Positions 51,560 to 59,520 of a DNA stretch of 64,000 nt are shown here, piece by piece. Below the pieces are notes generated by a model. That model was given only the letters and a program-made list of their open reading frames with translations. It had not been told where the DNA came from and made no database searches. Position 1 is the first letter of the stretch; every line of letters starts with the position of its first letter. This stretch comes from Vibrio chagasii (GTDB lineage Bacteria; Pseudomonadota; Gammaproteobacteria; Enterobacterales; Vibrionaceae), in contig NZ_MSCI01000002.1 of the NCBI RefSeq assembly GCF_002954585.1, positions 1,776,089 through 1,840,088 on the forward strand. Direction: 5' to 3'. A program made the position numbers and the translations under genes.

Positions 51560-52414
51560 ATGTTTGAGCTGAAAAAAGTAGTGTCTTCATTACTGATGCC
51601 ACTACCAGCAATGTTAATTCTCGCATTTCTGGGCTTAGCCCTAGTGATGTTTACTACTAAAAGAAAGACTGGTTGCTTAATTACCCTCTCTGCCCTCTGT
51701 GGCATTTTCCTAATCGCTTTCCAACCAGTTTCTAGTCAACTATTAATGCCAATGGAAAGGCAACACACTGCATTTTTACCGGTCGATGAGACTGTCGATT
51801 ACGTGATGGTTCTTGGTAGCGGACACGTCGTTGATGATCAGATCCCACCAACATCTGAACTGAACAGAAAAGGCTTGATGCGTTTAAGTGAGGGGATTCG
51901 AATTTTACGCCTGTACCCTGGCGCTAAACTGATTTTGTCTGGCTACGATGCCGGTACAGAGGTCAGTAACGCAAGAATGATGGCTAAGGTAGCCTTAGCA
52001 CTTGGCGTGGCAAAACCTGACATCATTTTATTGGAAACAGCAAAAGATACCTGGGAAGAAGCTCGCCAAGCAGCAGCGTTCGTGAAAAACAAAAAGATGG
52101 TGTTAGTGACTTCAGCAAGCCACATGACACGTGCTCTGAACGAATTTAATGCAGCAGGTATGAAACCATTGCCTGCGCCAACCAACTACCTTGCTCAAGA
52201 CGGAATAGTAGAACCTTGGAACAAGTACATGCCCAAAGCGATTTATCTTGAACAGACAGAACGTTACTGGCACGAGACGATGGGATTAATTTGGCAAAGC
52301 CTACGCGACTGGTTAGACACCAGTAGCGATGTTGCTGAAGAGCCAATCGTAGTACCTGAAGCTTCTAGCTTAGCTGAAGACGATAAAGCCGTTTCGGCAG
52401 CACAGCCTCAATAG
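51560..52414 (+). CDS. elyC: Envelope biogenesis factor ElyC (DUF218)
   Basis: A 284-residue inner-membrane protein. Two N-terminal helices (about 12-32 and 38-55) and a DUF218 domain with VMVLGSGHVVDDQ, ELNRKGLMRLSEGIRI, KLILSGYDAGTEVS and TSASHMTRALN. ElyC supports peptidoglycan synthesis at low temperature and affects undecaprenyl-phosphate use in E. coli. I chose the ATG at 51560 (MFELKKVVSSLLMPLP), which matches the family; the frame is open 33 codons further. Confidence 0.88.
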   Translation: MFELKKVVSSLLMPLPAMLILAFLGLALVMFTTKRKTGCLITLSALCGIFLIAFQPVSSQLLMPMERQHTAFLPVDETVDYVMVLGSGHVVDDQIPPTSELNRKGLMRLSEGIRILRLYPGAKLILSGYDAGTEVSNARMMAKVALALGVAKPDIILLETAKDTWEEARQAAAFVKNKKMVLVTSASHMTRALNEFNAAGMKPLPAPTNYLAQDGIVEPWNKYMPKAIYLEQTERYWHETMGLIWQSLRDWLDTSSDVAEEPIVVPEASSLAEDDKAVSAAQPQ

Positions 52415-52441
52415 GCAAACGACATAAAACCCCAAAATAAT

Positions 52442-52479
52442 AAAAAAGCCGAGACATCAATGATGTCTCGGCTTTTTAA
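52442..52479. terminator. Bidirectional terminator between elyC and torR
   Basis: A 13-bp stem (AAAAAGCCGAGACATCA / TGATGTCTCGGCTTTTT) with T runs on both strands lies between convergent genes. Confidence 0.92.
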
Positions 52480-52517
52480 GTTTGAGTTCTCTTGCTGACT
52501 AAGAGCTCTTAAAGAGT

Positions 52518-53231
52518 TTAGTCACCAGCAAACATGTAACCTTCACCGTGAACCGTCACAAAAATTTGTGGGTTCTTCGGATCGAACTCCATTTTTGCGC
52601 GCATACGACGAATCAGTACATCAATAGTACGGTCATTCGGCGCATCAACACGGTGGCTGATCATATTAAGAATACGTTCGCGGCTTAATACCTGATTAGG
52701 GTAAGAAGACAGTGCAACCAATAATTCATATTCAGCTTTCGTCAATTTTACCGGCTCGCCGTTTTTGCTTAACGCACGACGAGGGATGTCAAATGTCCAC
52801 TCACCAAAACGAACCACTGATTCATCTTGTGACTCTTCAGCCTCACCTACTGTCGTTTTACGAGCAGCAGAAATACGCCAAAGTAGATTTTTAACTCGAA
52901 CTAATAACTCGCGAAGTTCGAAAGGTTTAGTAACGTAATCGTCAGCGCCCATTTCAAGGCCAACAATTTTGTCGATGCTATCCGTGCGTCCAGTAACTAA
53001 AATAATTCCAATGTCAGATTGACTGCGTAATTCGCGAGTTAGCATCAATCCATCTTCGCCTGGTAAGTTGATGTCCAGCATAATGAGGTCAACGTTGTTT
53101 TCTTCTAACACGCTTCTCATTTGAGCACCGCTCTCGGCCTCACTAACTGTGTAACCTTCGTTCTGGAAATAACCAACCAGTTTACTACGGGTCACCACAT
53201 CATCTTCTACGACTAATACGTGATAGCTCAT
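52518..53231 (-). CDS. torR: TorR-like response regulator
   Basis: A 237-residue OmpR-family regulator: receiver with phospho-acceptor Asp53 in LIMLDINLPGEDG and Lys in VTKPF, then a winged-helix DNA-binding domain (LTKAEYELLVALSSYP; DRTIDVLIRRMRAKME). The stretch IGIILVTGRTDSIDKIVGLEMGADDYVTKPFELRELL resembles E. coli TorR (in parts, e.g. GLEMGADDYVTKP) more than ArcA. TorR controls trimethylamine-N-oxide respiration. It is divergent from torD. The cognate sensor and torCA genes are not in the window. Confidence 0.85.
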   Translation of the reverse strand: MSYHVLVVEDDVVTRSKLVGYFQNEGYTVSEAESGAQMRSVLEENNVDLIMLDINLPGEDGLMLTRELRSQSDIGIILVTGRTDSIDKIVGLEMGADDYVTKPFELRELLVRVKNLLWRISAARKTTVGEAEESQDESVVRFGEWTFDIPRRALSKNGEPVKLTKAEYELLVALSSYPNQVLSRERILNMISHRVDAPNDRTIDVLIRRMRAKMEFDPKNPQIFVTVHGEGYMFAGD

Positions 53232-53270
53232 CTACACCACTTTTCTTATTTAATAGTTTCGGTGACTATT

Positions 53271-53280
53271 CTATTCATAA
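53271..53280. promoter_or_regulatory. Possible tor box in the torR-torD intergenic region
   Basis: CTATTCATAA differs at two of ten positions from the E. coli tor box CTGTTCATAT, and it lies 40 bases before the torR start. A single imperfect decamer could arise by chance in AT-rich DNA. Confidence 0.3.
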
Positions 53281-53487
53281 CTAGTAACAATTCTAGTGGT
53301 ACTGAAGATAAATGCCAGAAACATGGATTTTTTTTGATACAAGACAATCTTAAACCTTGCTATTTGTCGTCTAGCACAATTCAATATAGGCATTACTACT
53401 AACGAGTAACTTTGCATTTCGCAAATAACCTCGTCATCAGCCTTGGTGTGCGAAAAGACACCACAAGACTAAATCAGGATCTAAGCA

Positions 53488-54135
53488 ATGAAAGATACGA
53501 AAGCGTTCAATGAGCAAAGAGCAGAAATTTACTGGTGGCTATCAAGCTTATTTGCCAAAGAGCTCACTCAAGACGAACTTGACCACTACCATTCTGTTGA
53601 AATTCGTTCTTTCTTAACTGGTTTAGGCGAAAATGAAACTCTAAAGCCTGCTATTGATAAGTTAGTTGATGCACTGAACCGCCTACAAACTCGCGAAGAT
53701 GCTCAATTAGAACTGTCTGCTGACTTTTGTGACCTTTTCCTAAAGACAGATAAGCACGGCGCCCTTCCTTATGCCTCAATGTACATCGGTGAAACTGGCC
53801 TATTAAACGATAAGCCAGCGAAAGAGATGGAAGAAATCATGGCTGAGCACAACCTAGTGGTTAACCAAGATCTAAAAGAACCTGCGGACCACATCGCGAT
53901 CGAGCTAGACTTCTTAGGTAACTTAATCATTCGCTCTAATGAAACAGAATCAGAAGAAGAGTTAGAAAAGTCGTTCGAAGTTCAGCAACAATTTATCGAA
54001 CAACAGCTATTAACTTGGATCCCGAAATTCAACGTTAAGTGTCACGATGTTGATGAATTCGGTTTCTACGCTGCTGTCTCCTCTCTATTAATGGCTTTCT
54101 GTCAATTAGACGCTCAATATTTAGCTGGTGAATAA
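53488..54135 (+). CDS. torD: Chaperone TorD
   Basis: A 215-residue all-helical cytoplasmic chaperone for the molybdoenzyme TorA, shielding its twin-arginine signal until cofactor insertion. Family segments are [40 protein letters not shown] and [21 protein letters not shown] precedes the ATG. It is divergent from torR, as in V. cholerae as I recall; its client gene torA is elsewhere. Confidence 0.93.
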   Translation: MKDTKAFNEQRAEIYWWLSSLFAKELTQDELDHYHSVEIRSFLTGLGENETLKPAIDKLVDALNRLQTREDAQLELSADFCDLFLKTDKHGALPYASMYIGETGLLNDKPAKEMEEIMAEHNLVVNQDLKEPADHIAIELDFLGNLIIRSNETESEEELEKSFEVQQQFIEQQLLTWIPKFNVKCHDVDEFGFYAAVSSLLMAFCQLDAQYLAGE

Positions 54136-54175
54136 GCTTAATTGATGACTAGGTAAATAAATTCCGTAGAATGTG

Positions 54176-54205
54176 ACAATTCACCCGGATTTCTGGGTGA
54201 ATTGT
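54176..54205 (+). terminator. Dyad after torD
   Basis: Perfect 11-bp arms ACAATTCACCC (54176-54186) and GGGTGAATTGT (54195-54205) with an 8-base loop. The T tract is poor (ATTGCGAGTATTTTC). It likely ends or stabilises the torD mRNA. Confidence 0.6.
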
Positions 54206-54206
54206 A

Positions 54207-54347
54207 TTGCGAGTATTTTCTAGTCAGTCTAGAATTGTGACCGCAAACGATAAAATATGAAACATTCACGAAATGCTATGCTTATTAAGTTCAGAGCATT
54301 TCGGTGTTAAAACAAGCCGCTCACTAGCGGTTTTTTGTTTTTTAACA
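54207..54347 (+). ncRNA. Candidate small RNA or purR attenuator transcript
   Basis: A -35-like TTGCGA (54207-54212) and a -10-like TAGAAT (54230-54235) are spaced by exactly 17 bases. Transcription from about 54242 would give an RNA of about 105 bases. It would contain the hairpin CGAAATGCT/AGCATTTCG (54269-54277 / 54295-54303) and end in a strong terminator: GCCGCT-CACT-AGCGGTTTTTTG, extended by GTGTTAAAACA/TTTTTTAACAC. No open frame of note lies inside. It could be a free small RNA or an attenuated purR leader. Confidence 0.4.
54242..54249. promoter_or_regulatory. PurR half-site at the predicted transcription start
   Basis: CGCAAACG matches the left half of the E. coli PurR operator (ACGCAAACGTTTGCGT) perfectly. 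The right half is poor (ATAAAA). It overlaps the start point predicted from the -10/-35 pair and would fit autoregulation of purR. Confidence 0.35.
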
Positions 54348-54360
54348 CTTTAGTACCCAA

Positions 54361-54434
54361 AAGAGCCCTACAAATTTAAGCTCTTAGTTAGGTAGCTTAA
54401 CGGCTACTTCACTCCGTACTTTGGGGAAAGTAGC
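54361..54434 (+). other. Structured purR 5' leader with alternative pairings
   Basis: AAGAGC (54361-54366) pairs with GCTCTT (54380-54385). Further down, GTAGC (54392-54396) can pair with GCTAC (54403-54407), or GCTACTT (54403-54409) with AAGTAGC (54428-54434), or ACTTT (54418-54422) with AAAGT (54427-54431). The last three are mutually exclusive. The lower structure ends 18 bases before the ATG, near the ribosome site AGGA. Confidence 0.4.
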
Positions 54435-54452
54435 TTCTAATAGGATAAAACC

Positions 54453-55457
54453 ATGGCCACTATAAAAGATGTCGCTCGCTTAGCAGGCGTATCAACCACA
54501 ACCGTTTCTCACGTAATCAACAAAACACGTTTTGTTGCAGAAGCGACTCAAGAAAAAGTAAATAAAGCGGTAGACGAATTAAACTATGCACCAAGTGCTG
54601 TTGCTCGTAGTTTGAAGTGTAATTCAACACGAACCATCGGCATGCTAGTGACTCAATCAACAAACCTATTCTTCTCTGAAGTTATCGATGGTGTTGAGAG
54701 CTACTGCTACCGTCAAGGTTACACTTTGATCCTGTGTAACACTGGTGGTATCTATGAGAAGCAACGTGACTACATTCGAATGCTTGCAGAGAAACGTGTA
54801 GATGGCATCTTAGTTATGTGTTCAGACCTAACTGAAGAACTGAGAGAGATGTTAGATCGACATGCTGACATCCCTAAAGTAGTCATGGACTGGGGCCCAG
54901 AGAGTTCTCAAGCAGATAAAATCATTGATAACTCTGAAGAAGGCGGCTACCTAGCGACTAAATACCTAATCGATCGCGGTCACTCAAAGATTGCTTGTTT
55001 AAGTGGCCACTTAGACAAAGCAGCGTGTGTTGAACGTATCGCTGGTTACAAGCGCGCTCTAGAAGAAGCAAACATAGCTGCAAATGACGACATGATCATC
55101 GAAGGTAACTTTGAGTGTGATACTGCTGTACTTGCCGCAGACAAAATTGTTGAAATGGAAGAGCGCCCTACGGCAGTGTTCTGCTTTAACGATACGATGG
55201 CACTCGGCTTAATGAGTCGCTTACAGCAGAAAGGCATCCGTATTCCAGAAGATATATCTATCATTGGCTACGATAACATCGAATTGGCTGAGTACTTCTC
55301 TCCACCATTGACTACCGTTCACCAACCGAAACGTCGTGTCGGTAAGAACGCATTCGAAATTCTGCTTGAGCGCATAAAAGACAAAGACCATGAAAAACGT
55401 GTCTTCGAAATGCACCCAGAAATTGTTGAACGTAGTACAGTTAAAACGTTAAATTAA
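54453..55457 (+). CDS. purR: HTH-type transcriptional repressor PurR
   Basis: A 334-residue LacI-family repressor of purine synthesis. The helix-turn-helix [29 protein letters not shown] (shown in part: [19 protein letters not shown]) and hinge helix ([10 protein letters not shown]) precede the hypoxanthine/guanine-binding domain ([34 protein letters not shown]). AGGAT lies in front of the ATG. Gene order torR-torD-purR-tfoY equals that of V. cholerae as I recall. A PurR half-site in the upstream region suggests autoregulation. Confidence 0.95.
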   Translation: MATIKDVARLAGVSTTTVSHVINKTRFVAEATQEKVNKAVDELNYAPSAVARSLKCNSTRTIGMLVTQSTNLFFSEVIDGVESYCYRQGYTLILCNTGGIYEKQRDYIRMLAEKRVDGILVMCSDLTEELREMLDRHADIPKVVMDWGPESSQADKIIDNSEEGGYLATKYLIDRGHSKIACLSGHLDKAACVERIAGYKRALEEANIAANDDMIIEGNFECDTAVLAADKIVEMEERPTAVFCFNDTMALGLMSRLQQKGIRIPEDISIIGYDNIELAEYFSPPLTTVHQPKRRVGKNAFEILLERIKDKDHEKRVFEMHPEIVERSTVKTLN

Positions 55458-55482
55458 CTGATAAATTGAGTTTATTTTCATC

Positions 55483-55509
55483 AAGTGCACCTCTGGGTGC
55501 GCTTTTTTT
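55483..55509 (+). terminator. Terminator of purR
   Basis: GTGCACC (55485-55491) pairs with GGGTGCGC (55495-55502) around TCT, followed by seven T. Confidence 0.8.
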
Positions 55510-55619
55510 ATCAGCAGACAAAATGAACCTAGTTTCATATAATAAAAATCATTAATTGAAGCAATATCACACTTTGAAATATCAAGTGTGAGCCTCATTC
55601 AACAAAAACTTTATTCTAT

Positions 55620-55720
55620 TCAATCAGTCACGCACAGGGCAAATCACTTGAAAAGGTGAGACGCAAAGCTTCCGGCCTAAACCACTCGTTGGTATGGTAG
55701 CGGGGTTACCGATGGCAAAA
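55620..55720 (+). ncRNA. Cyclic di-GMP-I (GEMM-I) riboswitch upstream of tfoY
   Basis: The plus strand has the full GEMM-I core: GTCACGCACAGGGCAAA (from 55627), the P2 hairpin closed by TCACTT/AGGTGA, GACGCAAAGC, CCGGCCTAAACCA (55673-55685), and P3 with GGTAGCGGGGTTACCGATGG (55696-55715), including the tetraloop-receptor elements. It is nearly the same as the V. cholerae Vc2 aptamer. It binds the second messenger c-di-GMP. It lies 120 bases before the tfoY start. Confidence 0.96.
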
Positions 55721-55788
55721 TGCAGTAACTACTAATAATTTAGTAATTTACGGCTTATTGACAATGTAATTGCAACATTTTGCTAATC

Positions 55789-55832
55789 TCTCGGACCTGC
55801 TTATTTGGTGGCGTAGTTCAAATACACCGAGA
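55789..55832 (+). promoter_or_regulatory. Possible riboswitch expression platform hiding the tfoY ribosome site
   Basis: TCTCGG (55789-55794) is complementary to CCGAGA (55827-55832), which holds the only Shine-Dalgarno-like GAGA, 8 bases before the ATG at 55841. No terminator hairpin with a T run lies between aptamer and gene, so translational control is likelier than attenuation. Confidence 0.5.
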
Positions 55833-55840
55833 TAAATAAC

Positions 55841-56431
55841 ATGGATAAACCGATACTAAAGGACTCAATGAAGTTATTTGAGCCCCTAGGAAAAATAAAA
55901 TCACGCTCAATGTTTGGTGGATTCGGTCTTTTTGCTGATGACACTATGTTTGCTCTGGTTGTTAATGACCAGTTGCACATACGAGCAGACAAAGGCACAA
56001 CAAAACAGTTCGAGCAACAAGGATTTCAACCGTACGTCTACAAAAAACGTGGTTTCCCTGTCGTAACTAAATACTTCGCTTTACCAGAAGGCCTGTGGCA
56101 AGACCAAGAGAAAATCTTACAACTTGCAACTACGTCTCTGGGTTTTGCAAAAGAAGAGAAAGCTGAACAGTCCGCTGCTAAGCCTACTCGACTCAAAGAC
56201 CTCCCTAATCTTCGACTTGCCACTGAGCGCATGTTGAAGAAAGCCGGGATTGATTCCGTAGAACGTTTATATGAATCTGGCTCTGTAAACGCATTTAATG
56301 CCATCAAGGAATCTCATACGTCCTCTGTCAGTATTGAACTGCTTTGGGCATTAGAAGGAGCGATCAATGGCACGCATTGGTCGGTTATTCCACAGCAACG
56401 TCGCGAAGAGCTTATCAGTCGCGTCAATTAA
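55841..56431 (+). CDS. tfoY: TfoX/Sxy-family regulator TfoY
   Basis: A 196-residue protein with the TfoX N-terminal domain (residues about 5-95: [29 protein letters not shown]) and C-terminal helix-hairpin-helix-like domain ([34 protein letters not shown]). The c-di-GMP riboswitch in its leader identifies it as the TfoY paralogue, not the chitin-induced TfoX. In V. cholerae TfoY raises motility and type VI secretion at low c-di-GMP. It has a monocistronic layout with its own terminator. Confidence 0.93.
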   Translation: MDKPILKDSMKLFEPLGKIKSRSMFGGFGLFADDTMFALVVNDQLHIRADKGTTKQFEQQGFQPYVYKKRGFPVVTKYFALPEGLWQDQEKILQLATTSLGFAKEEKAEQSAAKPTRLKDLPNLRLATERMLKKAGIDSVERLYESGSVNAFNAIKESHTSSVSIELLWALEGAINGTHWSVIPQQRREELISRVN

Positions 56432-56461
56432 CATTGTCAGTACACCCTTTTTTATACAATT

Positions 56462-56487
56462 AAGCCGCATTTCTGCGGCTTTTTTTT
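56462..56487. terminator. Bidirectional terminator after tfoY
   Basis: AAGCCGCA (56462-56469) and TGCGGCTT with a 4-base loop, then eight T on the plus strand. It lies between convergent genes. Confidence 0.9.
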
Positions 56488-56535
56488 CAATTCGTAATGT
56501 TTGATAGCGTGCTGTTTTTGTACCCTATCAACATC

Positions 56536-56895
56536 CTAGAAAGATGGACGATAATTATACTTAAAGTCTACTTTGACCATCGGAACGAAGTTAATTTCTC
56601 CAGATGAGTTCATGGTTTCTTTGACTTTGATGCTCCCGTTTCTGATTTCAAACGAACGCACGTCCACCTTTTCCGAAGCTTGAGGTAGGATTTTGCTGAG
56701 TTCATAGGAACTCTTGCCGTTTATCTCCATCCAGATTTGTTTACCAGATTCGTAAGCCTGTGATTGGCTCGCAACTACATCCCCTTTAAAGATTTTAGAT
56801 TCTACAGCGGCTCTATGATAGACACCCGAACCCATAGCTTGGAAAGAGAAAAGGCTTGTTGTAGCGATAACCGTCATCATTGATAATAATTTCAT
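56536..56895 (-). CDS. Small exported protein, DUF3316-like
   Basis: A 119-residue protein with a signal peptide (MKLLSMMTVIATTSLFSFQAMG) and a beta-rich mature part ending in the aromatic FKYNYRPSF. It resembles the DUF3316 proteins common in Vibrio; this is recognition by pattern, not a firm match. Its role is unknown, probably periplasmic or secreted. AGGAG (on the minus strand, from CTCCT at 56901-56905) precedes the start. Confidence 0.65.
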   Translation of the reverse strand: MKLLSMMTVIATTSLFSFQAMGSGVYHRAAVESKIFKGDVVASQSQAYESGKQIWMEINGKSSYELSKILPQASEKVDVRSFEIRNGSIKVKETMNSSGEINFVPMVKVDFKYNYRPSF

Positions 56896-57273
56896 AGCTA
56901 GCTCCTTAGTTGTCTGCCTGAATAATTATCTAAAACAATTTTCATGCCTCGATTGTTACGTATATAGAACGAACCAAGACCAAAACTCTTTCAAATTTTT
57001 ATCACTTTTTACGTGGTACAAATTATTCCTCTTAGATTAAGTGATATAAAACAATCCTCTAGCAAAAACTCATAATCTTCTAATCTCTGGATATTTTCCC
57101 AGCTTTATGTTGCCAATTCCTATCGCTTACACAAAGCCAAGCAGTTGGGCTAGCCATTCAAGCTCTACTAATCGCATAAAATAAATAGTTTTTTATCATC
57201 TAATGAAAGTTAATCTATGCTTTGCCTGTCTATCTATACTAATGGTATGCATTGAAAATTTGAGGAAGTATCA
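56896..57273. other. Intergenic region between divergent DUF3316-like and TVP38 genes
   Basis: 378 AT-rich bases with the two divergent promoters. I see no RNA gene, repeat or strong hairpin here. GAGGAAG precedes the plus-strand gene. Confidence 0.6.
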
Positions 57274-57954
57274 ATGAGTAAGAAAATGATATTGGGTATT
57301 GTGCTAGTCGTTACGATTGTTTTACTAGGCATCAACTTTGGTCAATACCTCACGCTGGAAAATGCTAAAGCACAGCAAGCCGTGTTAAACGACTATATAG
57401 AAAGTAACTTTATTGTGGCTGCCGCGACTTACTTCATCGCGTATGTCTTGATCACCGCCTTCTCTATTCCGGGAGCAGCAGTTGTTACACTACTTGGTGC
57501 TGCTCTATTTGGATTCTGGAATAGCTTACTTTTGGTTTCTTTCGCCAGTGCGATCGGCGCAACTCTTGCCTTTTTAAGTAGCCGCTACTTGCTGCGTGAC
57601 TGGATACAAACTAAGTTTGGCGACAAGCTTTCTACGATTAATAAAGGTGTCGAAAAAGACGGCGCATTTTACTTGTTCTCTTTGCGCCTCATCCCTGTAT
57701 TCCCATTTTTTCTTATCAACCTGCTAATGGGCTTGACGCCGATGTCGGTGACTCGCTACTACGTAACAAGCCAAATCGGCATGCTTCCAGGCACTGCTGT
57801 ATTCTTAAATGCTGGTACTCAACTCGCAGAAATTGATTCGCTTTCAGGTATCGTTTCACCATCTGTACTATTGTCATTTGCATTACTGGGCGCATTCCCA
57901 ATTATTGCGAAATGGTTGATGAGTAAGTTTCGTTCAGCGCCTGTTGCTGAATAA
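57274..57954 (+). CDS. TVP38/TMEM64 (VTT-domain) membrane protein
   Basis: A 226-residue inner-membrane protein with about five or six helices. The VTT/SNARE-associated signature is present: FSIPGAAVVTLLGAALFGFW and the LRLIPVFPFFLINLLMGLT / RYYVTSQIGMLPGTAVF pair. Bacterial DedA and TVP38 proteins are linked to lipid translocation, including undecaprenyl-phosphate recycling, so an envelope role is likely. GAGGAAG precedes the ATG. It may be cotranscribed with the DUF2007 gene 47 bases downstream. Confidence 0.85.
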   Translation: MSKKMILGIVLVVTIVLLGINFGQYLTLENAKAQQAVLNDYIESNFIVAAATYFIAYVLITAFSIPGAAVVTLLGAALFGFWNSLLLVSFASAIGATLAFLSSRYLLRDWIQTKFGDKLSTINKGVEKDGAFYLFSLRLIPVFPFFLINLLMGLTPMSVTRYYVTSQIGMLPGTAVFLNAGTQLAEIDSLSGIVSPSVLLSFALLGAFPIIAKWLMSKFRSAPVAE

Positions 57955-58001
57955 TTTATAATAGCTAAATAACACAGATAGCCGAATAAGGTTCAATCTC
58001 A

Positions 58002-58319
58002 ATGAAAATCTTCAGTGCATCGAATCCGACAGAAGCGTACATCATCTGCGGATTGTTAGAAAGTGAAAATATTGCGTGTGAAGTCCGTGGTGAAGGTTTG
58101 TTTGGTTTGAAAGGGGAAATCCCATTCACAGAAGAAACTGACCCTTATGTGTGGTTATATGAGCCAGAAATGGCCACTAAAGCCCGCACAATCGTTAATG
58201 ACTATCAAAAGCAACAAGATTCCATCATTTATGATGAGTGGCGCTGCAGTGAATGTCATGAAGTGAACGAAGCACAATTTGGTTCATGCTGGCAGTGCGG
58301 AGCAAGCTCTCCTGAATAA
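58002..58319 (+). CDS. DUF2007 domain protein with C-terminal zinc ribbon
   Basis: A 105-residue cytoplasmic protein. The N terminus (KIFSASNPTEAYIICGLLESENIACEVRGEG) is DUF2007, a small alpha/beta fold annotated as a putative signal-transducing domain. The C terminus has four cysteines in WRCSECHEVNEAQFGSCWQCGA, a RanBP2-type zinc ribbon. Function unknown. It may form a transcription unit with the TVP38 gene. Confidence 0.82.
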   Translation: MKIFSASNPTEAYIICGLLESENIACEVRGEGLFGLKGEIPFTEETDPYVWLYEPEMATKARTIVNDYQKQQDSIIYDEWRCSECHEVNEAQFGSCWQCGASSPE

Positions 58320-58368
58320 ATGAACTTAATGGAGCCCTAGCTGCTTCACCCGATACCTCCTCTAAACA

Positions 58369-58401
58369 AAAACGGGAAGCTAACAATAGCTTCACGTTTT
58401 T
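58369..58401. terminator. Bidirectional terminator
   Basis: AAAACG-G-GAAGCT and AGCTTC-A-CGTTTT form a 12-bp stem with one mismatch and a 6-base loop, with A/T runs on both sides. It lies between convergent genes. Confidence 0.75.
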
Positions 58402-58440
58402 ATTTCAATTCTATATTAGTTCAGATCACTGACTTAAAAA

Positions 58441-59238
58441 TCATTGAATTTGCTTTTGGATAAACTCGATAGAGTGCTGATTAAATTCTTCTGGATTTTC
58501 AACATTGCAAACATGACCACAGTTTGCAATTTCGACCAGTTCACTCGACTCATGCGCCTCAACCATTTCTTTAACGGGCTTGATGAACATGTAATCACGC
58601 TCTCCCATCAAGTAGAGGGTTGGGATTGGCAATTCGCGGTCTTTGAAGTACTTCATTAGAGGGTTCACATCAGCCGTCAATATAAACCAACGCTTAAACT
58701 CTTTTTGACACAGTTTTTTGGCTTCACGGATAAATAGGTGACGAGACTCTTTTTGACTTTTTTGTGGCATTACGATGTAAGCAAAAAGACTATAAAGCCA
58801 CATGTAAGGAATGATGTGTTTGCTTAGGTTTCCGAGTTTAACTAATACCTGTGAGCGAGTATTGAGTTTAGTAACAGCTCCACCTAATACCATTGAACGT
58901 ACACGTCCCGCAGCTAGCTCTGCAATATTACGGACGATGATGGTCCCTAACGACATGCCAACGAAATGCGCCGAACGAATTTTTAGATGATCGAGCACTT
59001 TAAGGATATCGAGAGTAACCGATTTAAATGTGTAACGATTCGACATCAGATCTTTAAGGATATTGTCTGATTTACCGTGCCCTCTCAAATCAATGAGCAG
59101 CAAATTGAAATGTTGTTTATACGCCTTGATCTGCTTGAACCAGATTGAGGAGCTACCTCCAGCGCCATGCACAAATACCACCCACTCATCGCTCGTAGGG
59201 TGAGTAAATGTTTTATGAAATAATAAACTCTCAGACAT
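58441..59238 (-). CDS. Alpha/beta fold hydrolase
   Basis: A 265-residue hydrolase. Oxyanion HGAGGSS (residues 24-30), nucleophile Ser96 in VGMSLGTI, acid Asp215 in MGERDYMF and base His242 in NCGHVCN. A cap region lies between about 125 and 190. It has no signal peptide. It resembles esterase or lysophospholipase-like members; the substrate is unknown. I chose ATG at 59238 (MSESLLFHK) over the longer frame that begins 23 codons upstream. Confidence 0.82.
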   Translation of the reverse strand: MSESLLFHKTFTHPTSDEWVVFVHGAGGSSSIWFKQIKAYKQHFNLLLIDLRGHGKSDNILKDLMSNRYTFKSVTLDILKVLDHLKIRSAHFVGMSLGTIIVRNIAELAAGRVRSMVLGGAVTKLNTRSQVLVKLGNLSKHIIPYMWLYSLFAYIVMPQKSQKESRHLFIREAKKLCQKEFKRWFILTADVNPLMKYFKDRELPIPTLYLMGERDYMFIKPVKEMVEAHESSELVEIANCGHVCNVENPEEFNQHSIEFIQKQIQ

Positions 59239-59436
59239 ACCTATCGCTTTAATTACTAATATGGAGCTATGCCTCATCACAAGGCGATGACTAAGGATAT
59301 CACGCAATTGAGAAGATTAGGTGATAATAGTGCCAAACCTATCATTAACCTCGTGAATACCTTAACTACCTTTTCTACCGAACTACAATGAGTTTGCAAG
59401 CTTTGTCTTAATATACTCGATGTGCTCGGACCAGAA

Positions 59437-59467
59437 AACAAAAGACGCCCGATTCTCAGAGCGCCTT
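59437..59467 (-). terminator. Probable terminator of glgCA
   Basis: On the minus strand AGGCGC pairs with GCGTCT (one G-T pair) around a 14-base loop, followed by TTTTGTTTTC. It lies 55 bases past the glgA stop. The stem is short. Confidence 0.55.
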
Positions 59468-59520
59468 GTGTGATTTCATTTTATCTACTTTGCCAATTTT
59501 AGTGTCTAGATAAACCGCTA

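Larger units (their letters stand above)
54136..54452 (+). other. Intergenic region between torD and purR (317 bases)
   Basis: This gene-free stretch holds, in order, a torD terminator-like dyad (54176-54205), a promoter-like sequence (54207-54235), a PurR half-site, a 9-bp hairpin (54269-54303), a strong terminator (54303-54347), and a structured purR leader (54361-54434). I find no convincing promoter between the terminator and purR, so purR is either read through the terminator or has a weak promoter that I cannot see. Confidence 0.6.

Noticed and set aside
52518..53231. Identification of the response regulator as ArcA
   Set aside because: The receiver and linker match TorR better, and the divergent neighbour is torD.
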